Shown here one piece after another: positions 1-8,241 of a stretch of 64,000 nucleotides of DNA (the first letter of the stretch is position 1; each line of letters begins with the position of its first letter). Source of the DNA: Sporosarcina oncorhynchi (lineage in GTDB: Bacteria > Bacillota > Bacilli > Bacillales_A > Planococcaceae). The notes under the pieces are model-generated. The model saw nothing but the letters and a program-made list of their open reading frames with translations. It ran no database searches and was not told the DNA's origin. A program made the position numbers and the translations under genes. Where the stretch lies: assembly GCF_033304615.1 (NCBI RefSeq), contig NZ_CP129118.1:3406001-3470000 (forward strand), written 5' to 3'.

Positions 1-436
1 CGATGTCTACTTCACCCGACTTCAAAAATGAAATCAGTGCATCCGTTGTACCATTTTCGATTTTTAATTTGATATTCGGGTATCGATTACGGAAAGCTTC
101 AAGTTGAGGAAGTAGAACGTGCTTGGAAATTGTATCTCCCACACCGATTCGCAGTTCTCCAGTTGTAAGATTTTTGAATTCAGCAATCTTTTCTTCTCCA
201 ATTTCGATTAAATTCATGGCTGAGTTAACATACTCCAACAGAAGACTTCCTTCAGTTGTCGGCGTCACGCCTTTTGGTGTACGATTAAAAAGACGCGTAT
301 CCAGCTCCCGTTCAAGCTGCATGATTGATTGGCTGACAGCCGGTTGTGTCATAAATAACGCCTTGGCAGCGCGTGAAAAGCTTTCATTCTTCCCGACAAT
401 ACTGAATACACGATAAAGATCAAGTTTACTTACCAT
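1..436 (-). CDS. LysR-family transcriptional regulator (partial, C-terminus beyond window)
   Basis: This is the N-terminal ~145 residues of a LysR-type DNA-binding regulator; the rest lies beyond the left edge. Residues ~3-60 form the winged helix-turn-helix (AAKALFMTQPAVSQSI, then LERELDTRLFNR), followed by the linker helix and the first strand of the periplasmic-binding-like effector domain (GELRIGVGDTIS). The start is the ATG at 436-434 (MVSKLDLYRVF), which fits the usual family N-terminus. It is divergent from the CofE-like gene starting at 545. LysR proteins often control the divergent neighbour, so that gene is a plausible target (inference). The effector is unknown. Confidence 0.9.
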   Translation of the reverse strand, partial: MVSKLDLYRVFSIVGKNESFSRAAKALFMTQPAVSQSIMQLERELDTRLFNRTPKGVTPTTEGSLLLEYVNSAMNLIEIGEEKIAEFKNLTTGELRIGVGDTISKHVLLPQLEAFRNRYPNIKLKIENGTTDALISFLKSGEVDI

Positions 437-544
437 ATAAACACCCCTTATACCCATCATTAGAACTATTAATTTTACTTATACCATTAACAAGACGTAT
501 AGTACAAGTAGATGGTCATTAAAATAGCGTTAGGAGCGATTCAT
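437..544. promoter_or_regulatory. Divergent control region between LysR gene and CofE-like gene
   Basis: This 108-bp interval separates two divergent starts. It contains a short dyad, TATAC at 480-484 and GTATA at 497-501 (12 bases between), of the general T-N11-A style bound by LysR proteins. TATAGT at 498-503 could be the -10 of the rightward promoter, with a weak TTACTT at 475-480 seventeen bases upstream. The ribosome site for the rightward gene is TAGGAG at 531-536. Which elements function is inferred only. Confidence 0.35.
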
Positions 545-1738
545 GTGGAACGAGTAGTTGGAACAGTTGTTAGAGGTTTACGTTGCCCCATTATCAATAA
601 AGGGGATAATATCGAACAAATCGTTGTAGATAGCGTACTAAAGGCTTCAGAAGTTGAAGGCATCACTATCAATGACAAAGATATCGTTACCGTCACAGAA
701 TCCATCGTTGCGCGCGCGCAAGGAAACTACGCAAACATCGATCATATTGCAAAAGACGTTCAAGCAAAATTCGGCGACGACACAATTGGTGTCATATTCC
801 CGATTTTAAGCCGTAACCGCTTTGCAATTTGCCTACGCGGTATTGCAAAAGGTGCAGCAAAGAAAATTGTTTTAATGCTCAGCTATCCATCCGATGAAGT
901 CGGGAATCATCTGGTCGACATTGATACACTTGACGAAAAAGGCGTTAACCCTTGGACAGACGTGTTGAATGAAGAACAGTTCCGCAATCATTTCGGATAT
1001 GGTAAACATACATTTACGGGTGTAGATTACATCGACTATTATAAATCCATCGTTGAAGAATACGGTATCGAATGTGAAGTCATCTTCTCGAACAATGCAA
1101 AAACGATTCTTGATTACACAAAAAATGTACTGACATGTGATATCCATACACGCGTCAGAACTAAGCGTATTCTAGAAGCAAACGGCGGCGAAAAGATCTA
1201 CAGCCTTGATAACATTCTGTCCACGTCAATCGACGGCAGCGGTTATAATGAAGCGTTCGGTCTACTTGGCTCCAACAAAGCAACGGAAGACAGCATCAAG
1301 CTGTTCCCACGCAACTGCCAACCTGTCGTTGACAATATTCAAGCTATGCTACAAGAAAAGACAGGCAAAACAGTTGAAGTTATGGTCTATGGTGACGGCG
1401 CATTTAAAGATCCCGTCGGTAAAATCTGGGAGCTCGCAGATCCCGTCGTATCACCAGCTTACACTGCAGGCCTTGATGGCACACCAAATGAAATCAAACT
1501 CAAATACTTGGCAGACAACAACTTTGCTGAGCTACGCGGCGACGATTTGAAAAAAGCGATCAACGACTTCATCGAAAACAAAGAAGACGATCTCGTCGGC
1601 GCCATGGAATCCCAAGGAACAACTCCACGTAAACTGACTGACCTCATCGGTTCCCTATCCGATCTGACATCAGGAAGCGGCGACAAAGGAACACCCATCG
1701 TATTCATCCAAGGATACTTTGATAACTTTACGAAATAA
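545..1738 (+). CDS. Coenzyme F420-0:L-glutamate ligase family protein (CofE-like)
   Basis: The 397-residue protein resembles the CofE/F420 gamma-glutamyl ligase family, which adds glutamate to F420-0 using GTP in archaea and actinobacteria. Visible features are the N-terminal VVRGLRCPIINKGD strand, DIVTVTESIVARAQG, the SRNRFAICLRGIAKGA stretch and a C-terminal part with VMVYGDGAFKDPVGKIWELADP. I chose GTG at 545 because TAGGAG (531-536) sits eight bases upstream; the ATG at 512 in the same frame has no ribosome site. Most Firmicutes are not known to make F420, so the substrate here is probably something else; related proteins occur as stand-alone genes in Bacillales. It is transcribed alone, with a strong terminator after it and a divergent LysR regulator before it. 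Confidence 0.75.
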   Translation: MERVVGTVVRGLRCPIINKGDNIEQIVVDSVLKASEVEGITINDKDIVTVTESIVARAQGNYANIDHIAKDVQAKFGDDTIGVIFPILSRNRFAICLRGIAKGAAKKIVLMLSYPSDEVGNHLVDIDTLDEKGVNPWTDVLNEEQFRNHFGYGKHTFTGVDYIDYYKSIVEEYGIECEVIFSNNAKTILDYTKNVLTCDIHTRVRTKRILEANGGEKIYSLDNILSTSIDGSGYNEAFGLLGSNKATEDSIKLFPRNCQPVVDNIQAMLQEKTGKTVEVMVYGDGAFKDPVGKIWELADPVVSPAYTAGLDGTPNEIKLKYLADNNFAELRGDDLKKAINDFIENKEDDLVGAMESQGTTPRKLTDLIGSLSDLTSGSGDKGTPIVFIQGYFDNFTK

Positions 1739-1748
1739 GTTGTGTTGG

Positions 1749-1783
1749 CCCCTCATCATGTGCGTGTGATGAGGGGGTTTTTT
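1749..1783 (+). terminator. Rho-independent terminator of the CofE-like gene
   Basis: A perfect 10-bp stem, CCCCTCATCA (1749-1758) with TGATGAGGGG (1767-1776), encloses an 8-base loop and is followed by a T-run. It lies ten bases past the stop codon. Confidence 0.9.
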
Positions 1784-1823
1784 GTATGGGACGGATTGTT
1801 GATCGTTTCGGGCGAGAGCTGGG

Positions 1824-2120
1824 GGTTTACGAGCGCGGGGTCATGGTTGAGCGGTTTTTGCACGATGTTGAGCGGATTTGGCCGATGGTTGAGCGGTTTC
1901 TGCACGATGTTGAGCGGATTTGGCCGTAAGTTGAGCGCTTTGTCGGCGAGGTTGAGCGGATTTGAACGTAGGTTGAGCGGTTTGTCGGCGAGGTTGAGCG
2001 GATTTGAACGTAAGTTGAGCGGTTTGCCGACGAGGTTGAGCGGATTTGAACGTAAGTTGAGCGGTTTGTCGGCGAAGGGCCCAGGGTTACGAGCGCTGAC
2101 CGAGTGATTACGGGCGCAGG
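1824..2120. repeat. Array A: 21-nt-phased GAGCG repeats (TTGAGCGG type)
   Basis: Eleven GAGCG cores, nearly all within GTTGAGCGG, start at 1849 and recur every 21 bases without exception to 2059. The spacers alternate between two families (ATTTGAACGTAA-like and TTTGTCGGCGAG-like), giving a 42-base higher-order unit. TACGAGCGC or TACGGGCGC cores of the other family flank the array at 1827, 2088 and 2109. The stretch from the terminator at 1783 to the DUF6155 stop at 2364 (about 580 bases) holds no convincing gene. The open frames through the array (heptad-like LSGFERK/LSGLSAR) arise because 21 is a multiple of three; they lack ribosome sites. Confidence 0.95.
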
Positions 2121-2363
2121 GGCAGCGATACGGTCAAGGTACTCAACTTCTATTATTATGAAGATAAATAGTGGGTTAGTTATCATCTCGATTTGTCATA
2201 TCCGTTAAGAAGTAAAGATCACTATATTCAAGAGTATAATAGATTTAGATATGAACAACTCATTGGGAATGCAACAATAGAACGAGTAAACATTTTCGAG
2301 CTCTATCCAAAGCTGAAATGGTAATCTCACCTTCTCAATACTTAAAAGCCACTAGTCGGTGCT

Positions 2364-2906
2364 TTATTCTTCTTCTAACCAACTAAGCGAGTAATACAGA
2401 TCAGACAATCCATCGTGATAACCCCAACCTACACCGCCACTCTCTTCGACTACATCGTATAAGCGCTCAGTAAATTCCATATATAACTGTTCGTCATCCT
2501 CGCAAGCTTCCACTACTTTTTCAAACACTGATAGCAAGCTATTATAGAATGCCATATCTATATCGCCGTAAGTATTTGTGAATTCTGTCCCAATCTCAAC
2601 GTAATACAGCATTAGGTCGGTTGTTTTCACTATATCCCCAGTCTTTTTCTTAAAGTCACTTATCGCCTTCTTGGCTACCGACAGTCGTATTTTAGCATGT
2701 CCTTTTGCAGGGAAAAATTCATTCTTGATTTCTACTTGTGCTTTTTCAAAAAGTACTTGAACGGCCGTCTCTCCCATTATTATAATTGAGAAATAATCTT
2801 GCACAGGCTTATTGGCTTTATAGAGTTCCATGATAATTGCAGTTAACTCTTTTTCATCTAGATCTTTTAAATATTTTTTGACATCTGTGACTTTCAATTT
2901 TGCCAT
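2364..2906 (-). CDS. DUF6155 family protein
   Basis: A 180-residue, soluble, highly charged protein whose N-terminus (MAKLKVTDVKKYLKDLDEKE) and helical content match the DUF6155 family as I recall it. No catalytic motif is evident; the family has no assigned function known to me. It has no signal peptide or membrane segment. It is a lone leftward gene with array A downstream and the metQ terminator upstream. The start is the ATG at 2906 (AAGGAAGG about five bases upstream on the minus strand). Confidence 0.75.
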   Translation of the reverse strand: MAKLKVTDVKKYLKDLDEKELTAIIMELYKANKPVQDYFSIIIMGETAVQVLFEKAQVEIKNEFFPAKGHAKIRLSVAKKAISDFKKKTGDIVKTTDLMLYYVEIGTEFTNTYGDIDMAFYNSLLSVFEKVVEACEDDEQLYMEFTERLYDVVEESGGVGWGYHDGLSDLYYSLSWLEEE

Positions 2907-2992
2907 GACTACCTTCCTTTCAAATTTCCATTCAAGATACCTATTTTCAGCTTATCATAATTTTAAATGAATCCTTCACGTCGTGAAAGCAT

Positions 2993-3022
2993 AAAGAAAA
3001 GCCATTCAGTTTCGAATGGCTC
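2993..3022 (-). terminator. Terminator of metNIQ operon
   Basis: On the minus strand, GAGCCATTC-loop-GAATGGC (arms at 3014-3020 and 3001-3007) is followed by TTTTCTTT. It lies 13 bases beyond the metQ stop. Confidence 0.85.
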
Positions 3023-3034
3023 TTTCTTTACCGA

Positions 3035-3865
3035 TTACTCAAACGCCGGAATGGCTGTCTCATCATAATTCTCTTCTAAGAACTTGCGTACATCTTCACT
3101 TGTCATCACTTCAGCCAACTTTTGAATCGGCTCCCAGTCTTTATTGTCTTCACGGGCAATCAAAGTAATGGCGAAGTCGTTTTCGACGCCTTCAGTTAGC
3201 AACGCGTCGCTTTTCGGTGTCAAACCTAGTGGAGCAGCGTATGCCGGTGTCATAACAACAGCGTCCGCATCGTCATACATACGTGCAAGCATGAGCAGGT
3301 CGACTTCTTTGAACTGATAGTCTTTCGGATTGTCAATTACGTCTGCTTTCGTGTAATACGTACCTGTCTTATCTTGTAGCTCAATCACACCTTGTTGCGC
3401 CAACAATGCCAATGAACGGTCGATATTCGAGACGTCATTTGCCATCGCGATCACAGCACCTTCAGGCAATTCTTCCATGGACGAATACTCTTTTGCATAC
3501 ACACCATAGTTCGCGAAATAGATCGGTGTGATTGGGACCAGGTTCGCATCATTATTACGGTTGAACTCCTCCATATACGGAACGTGTTGGAAGAAGTTTG
3601 CATCTACTTCTTTCGCAGCAAGTGCTGTGTTCGGCTGAACGTTATCGCCCAAGACGATCATTTCCAGGTCAATTCCTTCTTCAGCCAGTTTCGGCTTCAC
3701 AAGTTCAAGGATTTCCGTCATCGGTGGGATCAATGAAGCGACTTTCAACGTTACGCGCTCATCGGTCGTAACATCCGCTTTATCCGAATCCTTCACTTCT
3801 TTATCTTTTCCGCATGCTGATAAAACCAACATAAGCATCGCAGTAATCATAACGAACTTCTTCAT
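3035..3865 (-). CDS. metQ: Methionine-binding lipoprotein MetQ (NlpA family)
   Basis: Substrate-binding lipoprotein of the MetNIQ importer, anchored outside the membrane. Residues 1-18 are a lipoprotein signal with lipobox LSAC (Cys18). The mature protein shows family landmarks: VASLIPPMTEILELVKPKL, a VDANFFQHVPYMEEFN segment (ligand pocket of the NlpA family), AIANDVSN-like strand (AMANDVSNIDRSL) and VMTPAYAAPLGL. 276 residues is the normal length. AGGAGG lies eight bases before the ATG. It is the last gene of metN-metI-metQ, 14 bases after metI, with the terminator directly downstream. The closest family members bind D/L-methionine; a related substrate cannot be excluded from sequence. Confidence 0.93.
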   Translation of the reverse strand: MKKFVMITAMLMLVLSACGKDKEVKDSDKADVTTDERVTLKVASLIPPMTEILELVKPKLAEEGIDLEMIVLGDNVQPNTALAAKEVDANFFQHVPYMEEFNRNNDANLVPITPIYFANYGVYAKEYSSMEELPEGAVIAMANDVSNIDRSLALLAQQGVIELQDKTGTYYTKADVIDNPKDYQFKEVDLLMLARMYDDADAVVMTPAYAAPLGLTPKSDALLTEGVENDFAITLIAREDNKDWEPIQKLAEVMTSEDVRKFLEENYDETAIPAFE

Positions 3866-3879
3866 TTTATTTCCTCCTA

Positions 3880-4554
3880 TTATCTCTTATCTATCAATCG
3901 TGCAACAGTCGTCCCAGTAAATTGGATGAGCTGCACGAGGATGACCATAATGAGGATCATATACATCATCAGATCCGTTTTGAATTGCTGGTAGCCGTAC
4001 CGGATGGCAAAATCGCCGATTCCGCCGCCACCGACAACACCCATAATTGTCGAATATGAGATGAAACTAATAATCGACGTCGTCAAGCCGAGGACAAGTC
4101 CTGAACGTGCTTCGACGAATAAAAACTTGAATATTATTTCCTTTGCTGAAGCACCCATTGAAACAGACGCTTCAAGTACCCCTCTTGGAACGTCTAATAA
4201 AGACTGTTCGACCAATCGGGAATAATGTGCAATGGCGATGATCGATAATGGAACGGTTGCTGCTGCTGTTCCTATCGCAGTGCCAATCACCAATCGCGTA
4301 AACGGAATTAAAAAGACGACGAGCAATAAAAACGGGAATGATCGAATAACGTTGACTATCAAGTTGAGAACTGAAAAGACAACTGGATTGTCAAAGAGCT
4401 GGCCTTTTCTGCAGAGGAAAAGCAATGTCCCAACAGGAAGTCCAATGATTACAGCTGCCAGAATTGACACGCCAACCATGATGAACGTTTCTCCGATCGA
4501 CTGCCAGATCTCCATTTGATACTGCACTAAAATCTCAGGCATTATACGATTCAC
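3880..4554 (-). CDS. metI: Methionine ABC transporter permease MetI
   Basis: Integral membrane subunit of MetNIQ, 224 residues with five predicted membrane spans. The EAA loop that contacts the ATPase is visible (LLDVPRGVLEASVSMGASAK), and GVVGGGGIGDFAIRYGYQ is the characteristic MetI C-terminal motif. The frame opens with GTG at 4554, overlapping the metN stop (4535) by 20 bases, which suggests translational coupling. An ATG four codons in (4542) is an alternative start; neither has an ideal ribosome site, so the exact start is uncertain. Confidence 0.93.
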   Translation of the reverse strand: MNRIMPEILVQYQMEIWQSIGETFIMVGVSILAAVIIGLPVGTLLFLCRKGQLFDNPVVFSVLNLIVNVIRSFPFLLLVVFLIPFTRLVIGTAIGTAAATVPLSIIAIAHYSRLVEQSLLDVPRGVLEASVSMGASAKEIIFKFLFVEARSGLVLGLTTSIISFISYSTIMGVVGGGGIGDFAIRYGYQQFKTDLMMYMILIMVILVQLIQFTGTTVARLIDKR

Positions 4555-5284
4555 CGTCCTCGGTCAACTGTTTGACAAAACTTGCAGGATTTCCGTCAGT
4601 GACCCGGATTCCTTGCGGCTCTATCGACAATGTCTCATACACTTGTCCCTCTGCCATGACCGTTACGCGATTACAAATGCTTTTGATGACTTCCATTTCG
4701 TGACTAACAATGACAATCGTTACACCAAAGGTTTTATTCACATCTCGTAACACGCCTAGAATTTCCGCTGTTGTATTTGGATCGAGTGAAGACGTTGGTT
4801 CATCACACAGCAGCACTTGCGGGTTATTCGCCAAAGCCCGCGCAATCGCGACACGTTGCTTTTGACCACCACTCAATTGAGCAGGATACTTGTCCGTGTA
4901 ATTGGCGAGCCCGACAAATTGCAGGCATTCCTGCACCCGTTCACGACGTTTGTGTTTCGGATACTTTGCCAATTCCAATGAAACGGAGACATTCTCATAG
5001 ACGGTTTTATTGGCGACTAAGTTAAAATGCTGAAAAATCATGCCAATCGATTTTCTCGCTTCCCGCAACTCTCTACCGGCCAGACTTGTTAGTACGCGTC
5101 CATCGATTACCACTTCTCCGGCATCAGGGATTTCTAACAGATTCATGAGTCGTAATAGCGTAGATTTGCCTGCACCGCTCGCTCCGATTATGCCGTGTAT
5201 CTCCTTTTCAGCGATTGATAATGTAACAGATTGAACTGCCTGGAACTCCGAAAAAGATTTACTGACGTTATGGATATTAATCAT
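4535..5284 (-). CDS. metN: Methionine ABC transporter ATP-binding protein MetN
   Basis: ATPase of the MetNIQ importer. Walker A is GASGAGKST (~residues 38-46), the signature LSGGQKQRVAIARAL, Walker B VLLCDEPTSSLD and switch His in IVIVSHEM. Start ATG at 5284 (MINIHNVSKSF) has AAAGGGG just upstream; the frame remains open for 32 more codons but those overlap the promoter. The 249-residue product lacks most of the C-terminal ACT-like regulatory domain that typical ~340-residue MetN proteins carry, ending soon after a short IEPQGIRVTDG segment. Allosteric inhibition by methionine may therefore be missing (inference). First gene of the operon. Confidence 0.92.
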   Translation of the reverse strand: MINIHNVSKSFSEFQAVQSVTLSIAEKEIHGIIGASGAGKSTLLRLMNLLEIPDAGEVVIDGRVLTSLAGRELREARKSIGMIFQHFNLVANKTVYENVSVSLELAKYPKHKRRERVQECLQFVGLANYTDKYPAQLSGGQKQRVAIARALANNPQVLLCDEPTSSLDPNTTAEILGVLRDVNKTFGVTIVIVSHEMEVIKSICNRVTVMAEGQVYETLSIEPQGIRVTDGNPASFVKQLTEDGESYNA

Positions 5285-5330
5285 AAAAAATCCCCTTTCT
5301 ATCAATTGAAGGGTGATTCTACCGTTTTTC

Positions 5331-5359
5331 ATTATAACGCACGCATTGCTTACTGTCAT
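5331..5359 (-). promoter_or_regulatory. Sigma-A promoter of metNIQ
   Basis: On the minus strand, -35 ATGACA (5359-5354) and -10 TATAAT (5336-5331) are separated by 17 bases. Transcription would start near 5324, leaving a leader of about 40 bases. That is too short for an S-box (SAM-I) riboswitch, which controls metNIQ in many Bacilli. Confidence 0.8.
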
Positions 5360-5381
5360 CCTTTGGGTGAAACCAACCATT

Positions 5382-5419
5382 GAAAAGACTAGTACAGGAA
5401 ACGCCCAACTGTACTAGTC
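5382..5419 (-). terminator. Terminator after Gfo/Idh/MocA oxidoreductase gene
   Basis: A perfect 12-bp stem, AGACTAGTACAG (5386-5397) with CTGTACTAGTCT (5408-5419), is followed on the minus strand by TTTTC. It lies between the oxidoreductase stop and the metN promoter and isolates the two units. Confidence 0.9.
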
Positions 5420-5436
5420 TAATTTTTCTGCCTTAT

Positions 5437-6384
5437 TTAACTTTGCTTACGAAGTGCTTCTAGAATTGCTTGAGCGCGGTAGCCAACTTCAAAATCGTAG
5501 ATCTGCGCCTCTTCCCCGTGGATCGCTTTCACCAATTCATCAATCAGCTTATTCGGCAACATGTCCCCAAGTGGCATCAATGCAAGATCTTCACCTGTTC
5601 TCCCTCCACGCAAATCGCCCCAGTTTTCAATGGAAAGAACGCCTTCTGTCCCGTATGCCGTGAATCCGATATGCTCACGCCCCGCAACCTGGCTAATTCC
5701 CTCAATTAATACCGGTGTGCCATCCGCTAACTCAGCGGTTGCAATGATTCCAGTTTCACAGCTATTCGGATTGTCCGGAAATTCCAAACAGCTCTGTATA
5801 TTGGTCAGATCACCGAATAACTTCAATGTCTGCTGGATGAAATGAACCCCAACTTCAAGAACAAATCCACCTTGTTCTCGCTCCCCTACCCACTCATTTT
5901 GCTGCCACGCACGCGGCCATTGAGGGAAATACATGGACAGCTGCAACCGGCGTAACTTCCCGATATATCCTTCGTCAATCAGTGCAGAAAACTTCGTCGC
6001 TGCCTCGCCGTAATTCAGCGGGAAGTTCATGGCGTGCACAACGTGCGCTTCTTTTGCCGCCTGCGCCATCTCTGCTGCTTCATCAAGCGAGTTTGCCAAA
6101 GGCTTTTCACAAAGCACATGCTTCTTAGCCTTAAGTACATCCATTACAATCCCATGATGAAATTTCGGCGGGACGGCCACATAGACAAGGTCCACTTTCT
6201 CATCGGCAATTAACTGCTGATGATTCGTATAAACGTGAACATCTCCAAGTTTTTCAGCCGTCTCCCTCACAAGTGCTTCTGATAGATCACAAACCGCCGC
6301 AATCGATACGTCAGGATGTTCTTTGAATTGATGGATCAGACGTTGACCAATTGCCCCTAACCCGATGATTCCAATATGTATCAT
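5437..6384 (-). CDS. Gfo/Idh/MocA family NAD(P)-dependent oxidoreductase
   Basis: A 315-residue cytosolic dehydrogenase. The N-terminal Rossmann fold shows IGIIGLGAIGQRL and then AAVCD; the family motif CEKPLANSLDEA (EKP signature, ~residues 92-103) and a C-terminal alpha/beta domain (GGFVLEVGVHFIQQTLKLFGD, with the His expected at the catalytic position) follow. Family members act on sugars, inositols or biliverdin; the substrate here cannot be told from sequence. Monocistronic: the start ATG at 6384 follows an AAAGGGGG-like site and a terminator follows the stop. Confidence 0.88.
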   Translation of the reverse strand: MIHIGIIGLGAIGQRLIHQFKEHPDVSIAAVCDLSEALVRETAEKLGDVHVYTNHQQLIADEKVDLVYVAVPPKFHHGIVMDVLKAKKHVLCEKPLANSLDEAAEMAQAAKEAHVVHAMNFPLNYGEAATKFSALIDEGYIGKLRRLQLSMYFPQWPRAWQQNEWVGEREQGGFVLEVGVHFIQQTLKLFGDLTNIQSCLEFPDNPNSCETGIIATAELADGTPVLIEGISQVAGREHIGFTAYGTEGVLSIENWGDLRGGRTGEDLALMPLGDMLPNKLIDELVKAIHGEEAQIYDFEVGYRAQAILEALRKQS

Positions 6385-6529
6385 ACTGACTCCCCCTTTT
6401 TTTCTATCCTACTACACGTCAAGGGAGCTGTCATGGGGAAGTGTTACACTTGTAGCTATAGATTTTTTATTTAAATTCAACAAAAAGCAAACAGTTGCGA
6501 AAAAAGCGTAATCCTTTTCGTTATATAGA

Positions 6530-6545
6530 GTGTAAGGGCCTTTAC
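6530..6545 (+). promoter_or_regulatory. 16-bp dyad shared by two sigma operons (copy 1)
   Basis: GTGTAAGGGCCTTTAC contains the near-palindrome GTAAGGGCCTTTAC. An almost identical element (GTGTAGAGGCCTTTAC) lies at 18464-18479 before the paralogous sigma gene, at practically the same distance from the start codon (21 versus 22 bases). It may be an autoregulatory promoter element or operator, or part of the 5' leader (inference). Confidence 0.55.
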
Positions 6546-6566
6546 AAAGAATTGAAGGAGCTCAAA

Positions 6567-7115
6567 ATGAAAACAACTAATACGAATTTTATCCGACGTC
6601 TCCAGTCAGGGAAAGAAGACGCCTTAGATTATATTATTGACGAATACTTACCACTTATAAAAAGCGTCGTTCAACAAGTGCTGAGGCCGCTTCAACAGGA
6701 AGAACTGATTGATGAATGTGTCAATGATGCCTTTCTAGCCATTTGGCAAAACGCAAAGAAATTCCGTGACAATGATGCAAATTCATTTAAAAACTGGATT
6801 TGTGCGATCGCCAAATATAAGGCCATTGATTATTTCAGAAGAGAAGTGAAGAATGCTGAAATTGCAACGGAGATTCTTGATATCCCGGTAGATGCTACAT
6901 CGAAATTACACACACAAGAAGAGGTTGATGCATTACTCAGACAGCTGGATCCAACCGATCGGAATATATTTATCCTGCGTTATCTATTAGGATTTAACTC
7001 TACAGAGATCGCGGAGAAACTGGAAATGAGCAAGTCTGCCATCGACAATAGGATTTACAGAGGAAAGAAGAAGCTTCGGACAAATGGGAGGTTTTTGTAT
7101 GAAGGACATATATGA
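6567..7115 (+). CDS. ECF-type RNA polymerase sigma factor (module 1)
   Basis: A 182-residue sigma-70 family factor with region 2 (ELIDECVNDAFLAIWQNAKKF, ~residues 45-70; KNWICAIAKYKAIDYFRR) and region 4 helix-turn-helix (STEIAEKLEMSKSAIDNRIY). The start is the ATG at 6567 with AAGGAG at 6555-6560; the frame is open 24 codons further but crosses the upstream dyad. Its 3' end overlaps the DUF4179 gene by 17 bases, the usual arrangement of an ECF sigma with its membrane anti-sigma. A close paralogue lies at 18502. The controlled genes are unknown; envelope stress is the usual theme of such pairs (inference). Confidence 0.9.
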   Translation: MKTTNTNFIRRLQSGKEDALDYIIDEYLPLIKSVVQQVLRPLQQEELIDECVNDAFLAIWQNAKKFRDNDANSFKNWICAIAKYKAIDYFRREVKNAEIATEILDIPVDATSKLHTQEEVDALLRQLDPTDRNIFILRYLLGFNSTEIAEKLEMSKSAIDNRIYRGKKKLRTNGRFLYEGHI

Positions 7116-8181
7116 TTATTTGAATGATGTGGATATGGACGTTAGCCAACTTGAACAGGGCACTGCTACTGATATGGAAAAAAAGAAAGTGAAAATGGCT
7201 TTATCGAAGAGAATCAAAACACATAAACCGCCACGATGGAAAAAAGCATTGACGGCAGCTTCCGCTTCAATCGGGATTTCGGCCGCTGCATTGTTCGGTC
7301 TATCATTCACAACGTTTGCTGAAGAAATTCCGATTATCGGTAATGTCTTTAAATTGTTCAACGGAGACGGTCTCTATGAAACATATGGAGATCATTCAGC
7401 AAAGTTGCTTCTATCAGAAGAGGATAACGGCATCCGTATAACGATGGATGAGGTTATCTTTGACGGGAAAGCTTTATATCTCGCTTACACGATTGAGAGC
7501 GATAAAGATCTAGGGGAGTCTCCAACAATTGAAGGGATGCCGTACATCCAAGATTCGGACGAACATATTTATGGATCCTCTACTGATATCATTCGAAGCA
7601 GTGGAAATAAATACGTAGGAATGACGACTGGAGAGCTGATGTCGACGAGCGGAATAGACGAAGGAAGCTTTGAACTTGCGATTAAAGGGATTATTCCGGA
7701 TCCCTCTTTAAATATGGAAACCATTACAGGCGATTGGGCATTCCAATTCGAGCTGCAGGCGACTGAGAATAAGGAACAAATCGTCGACATCACCAACGAG
7801 CAGAATGGTGTGACGATTGCCATGGACAAAGTCGTTTACACTCCGATGTCATTCCTGTTGTACTATGACGAAATCCTTTCGAATGACGTCATGGGAAACT
7901 GGGATTTCATTACCATGCGACTTGTCGTAAAAGATAATTTAGGAAATGAATATACAAACAAACATAATGGTGGATATAGTAACTCATCCCATCTCCTTCA
8001 CCATACAAATACGTTTGAAATGCTGCATCCCGAAGCAAAAAAACTGATTATCACACCAACTGTTGAATTTTCGGATGGTGATACAATCCATGAATATGGA
8101 GCCATCAGTAGAAGTGAAAACAGCACGGCCCCTATGGAAGAGTTTGTGATGGAAGACATTATTATTACGATTGATAAGTGA
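7099..8181 (+). CDS. DUF4179 anti-sigma factor, membrane protein (module 1)
   Basis: A 360-residue partner of the preceding sigma. Residues ~1-50 are a cytoplasmic, charged segment expected to bind the sigma; one membrane span follows (KALTAASASIGISAAALFGL, ~residues 49-70), then the extracellular DUF4179 domain (MDEVIFDGKALYLAYTIESD, ~residues 115-135) and a second C-terminal beta-rich domain. The start ATG at 7099 is preceded by GGGAGG (7087-7092), inside the sigma gene, implying coupled translation. The upstream ATG at 7084 lacks a ribosome site. Related proteins are encoded at 19053 and 22370. Confidence 0.88.
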   Translation: MKDIYDYLNDVDMDVSQLEQGTATDMEKKKVKMALSKRIKTHKPPRWKKALTAASASIGISAAALFGLSFTTFAEEIPIIGNVFKLFNGDGLYETYGDHSAKLLLSEEDNGIRITMDEVIFDGKALYLAYTIESDKDLGESPTIEGMPYIQDSDEHIYGSSTDIIRSSGNKYVGMTTGELMSTSGIDEGSFELAIKGIIPDPSLNMETITGDWAFQFELQATENKEQIVDITNEQNGVTIAMDKVVYTPMSFLLYYDEILSNDVMGNWDFITMRLVVKDNLGNEYTNKHNGGYSNSSHLLHHTNTFEMLHPEAKKLIITPTVEFSDGDTIHEYGAISRSENSTAPMEEFVMEDIIITIDK

Positions 8182-8189
8182 ATGCAGTA

Positions 8190-8227
8190 CCCCCTATCGG
8201 CTATTTTTAGCTATTAGGGGGTTTTTG
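8190..8227 (+). terminator. Terminator of sigma/anti-sigma module 1
   Basis: CCCCCTA (8190-8196) pairs with TAGGGGG (8215-8221) and is followed by TTTTT, nine bases past the anti-sigma stop. Confidence 0.85.
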
Positions 8228-8241
8228 AAAGAGCAATAAAT

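Noticed and set aside
1742..2107. Open frame of 121 codons with LSGFERK-type heptads
   Set aside because: It runs through the 21-base array; the period is a multiple of three, so frames stay open on both strands. No ribosome site, and the related array D2 has 20-base steps that would break any frame.
5285..5380. SAM (S-box) riboswitch upstream of metN
   Set aside because: The promoter is 40 bases before the start codon and no S-box stems or terminator/antiterminator are present.
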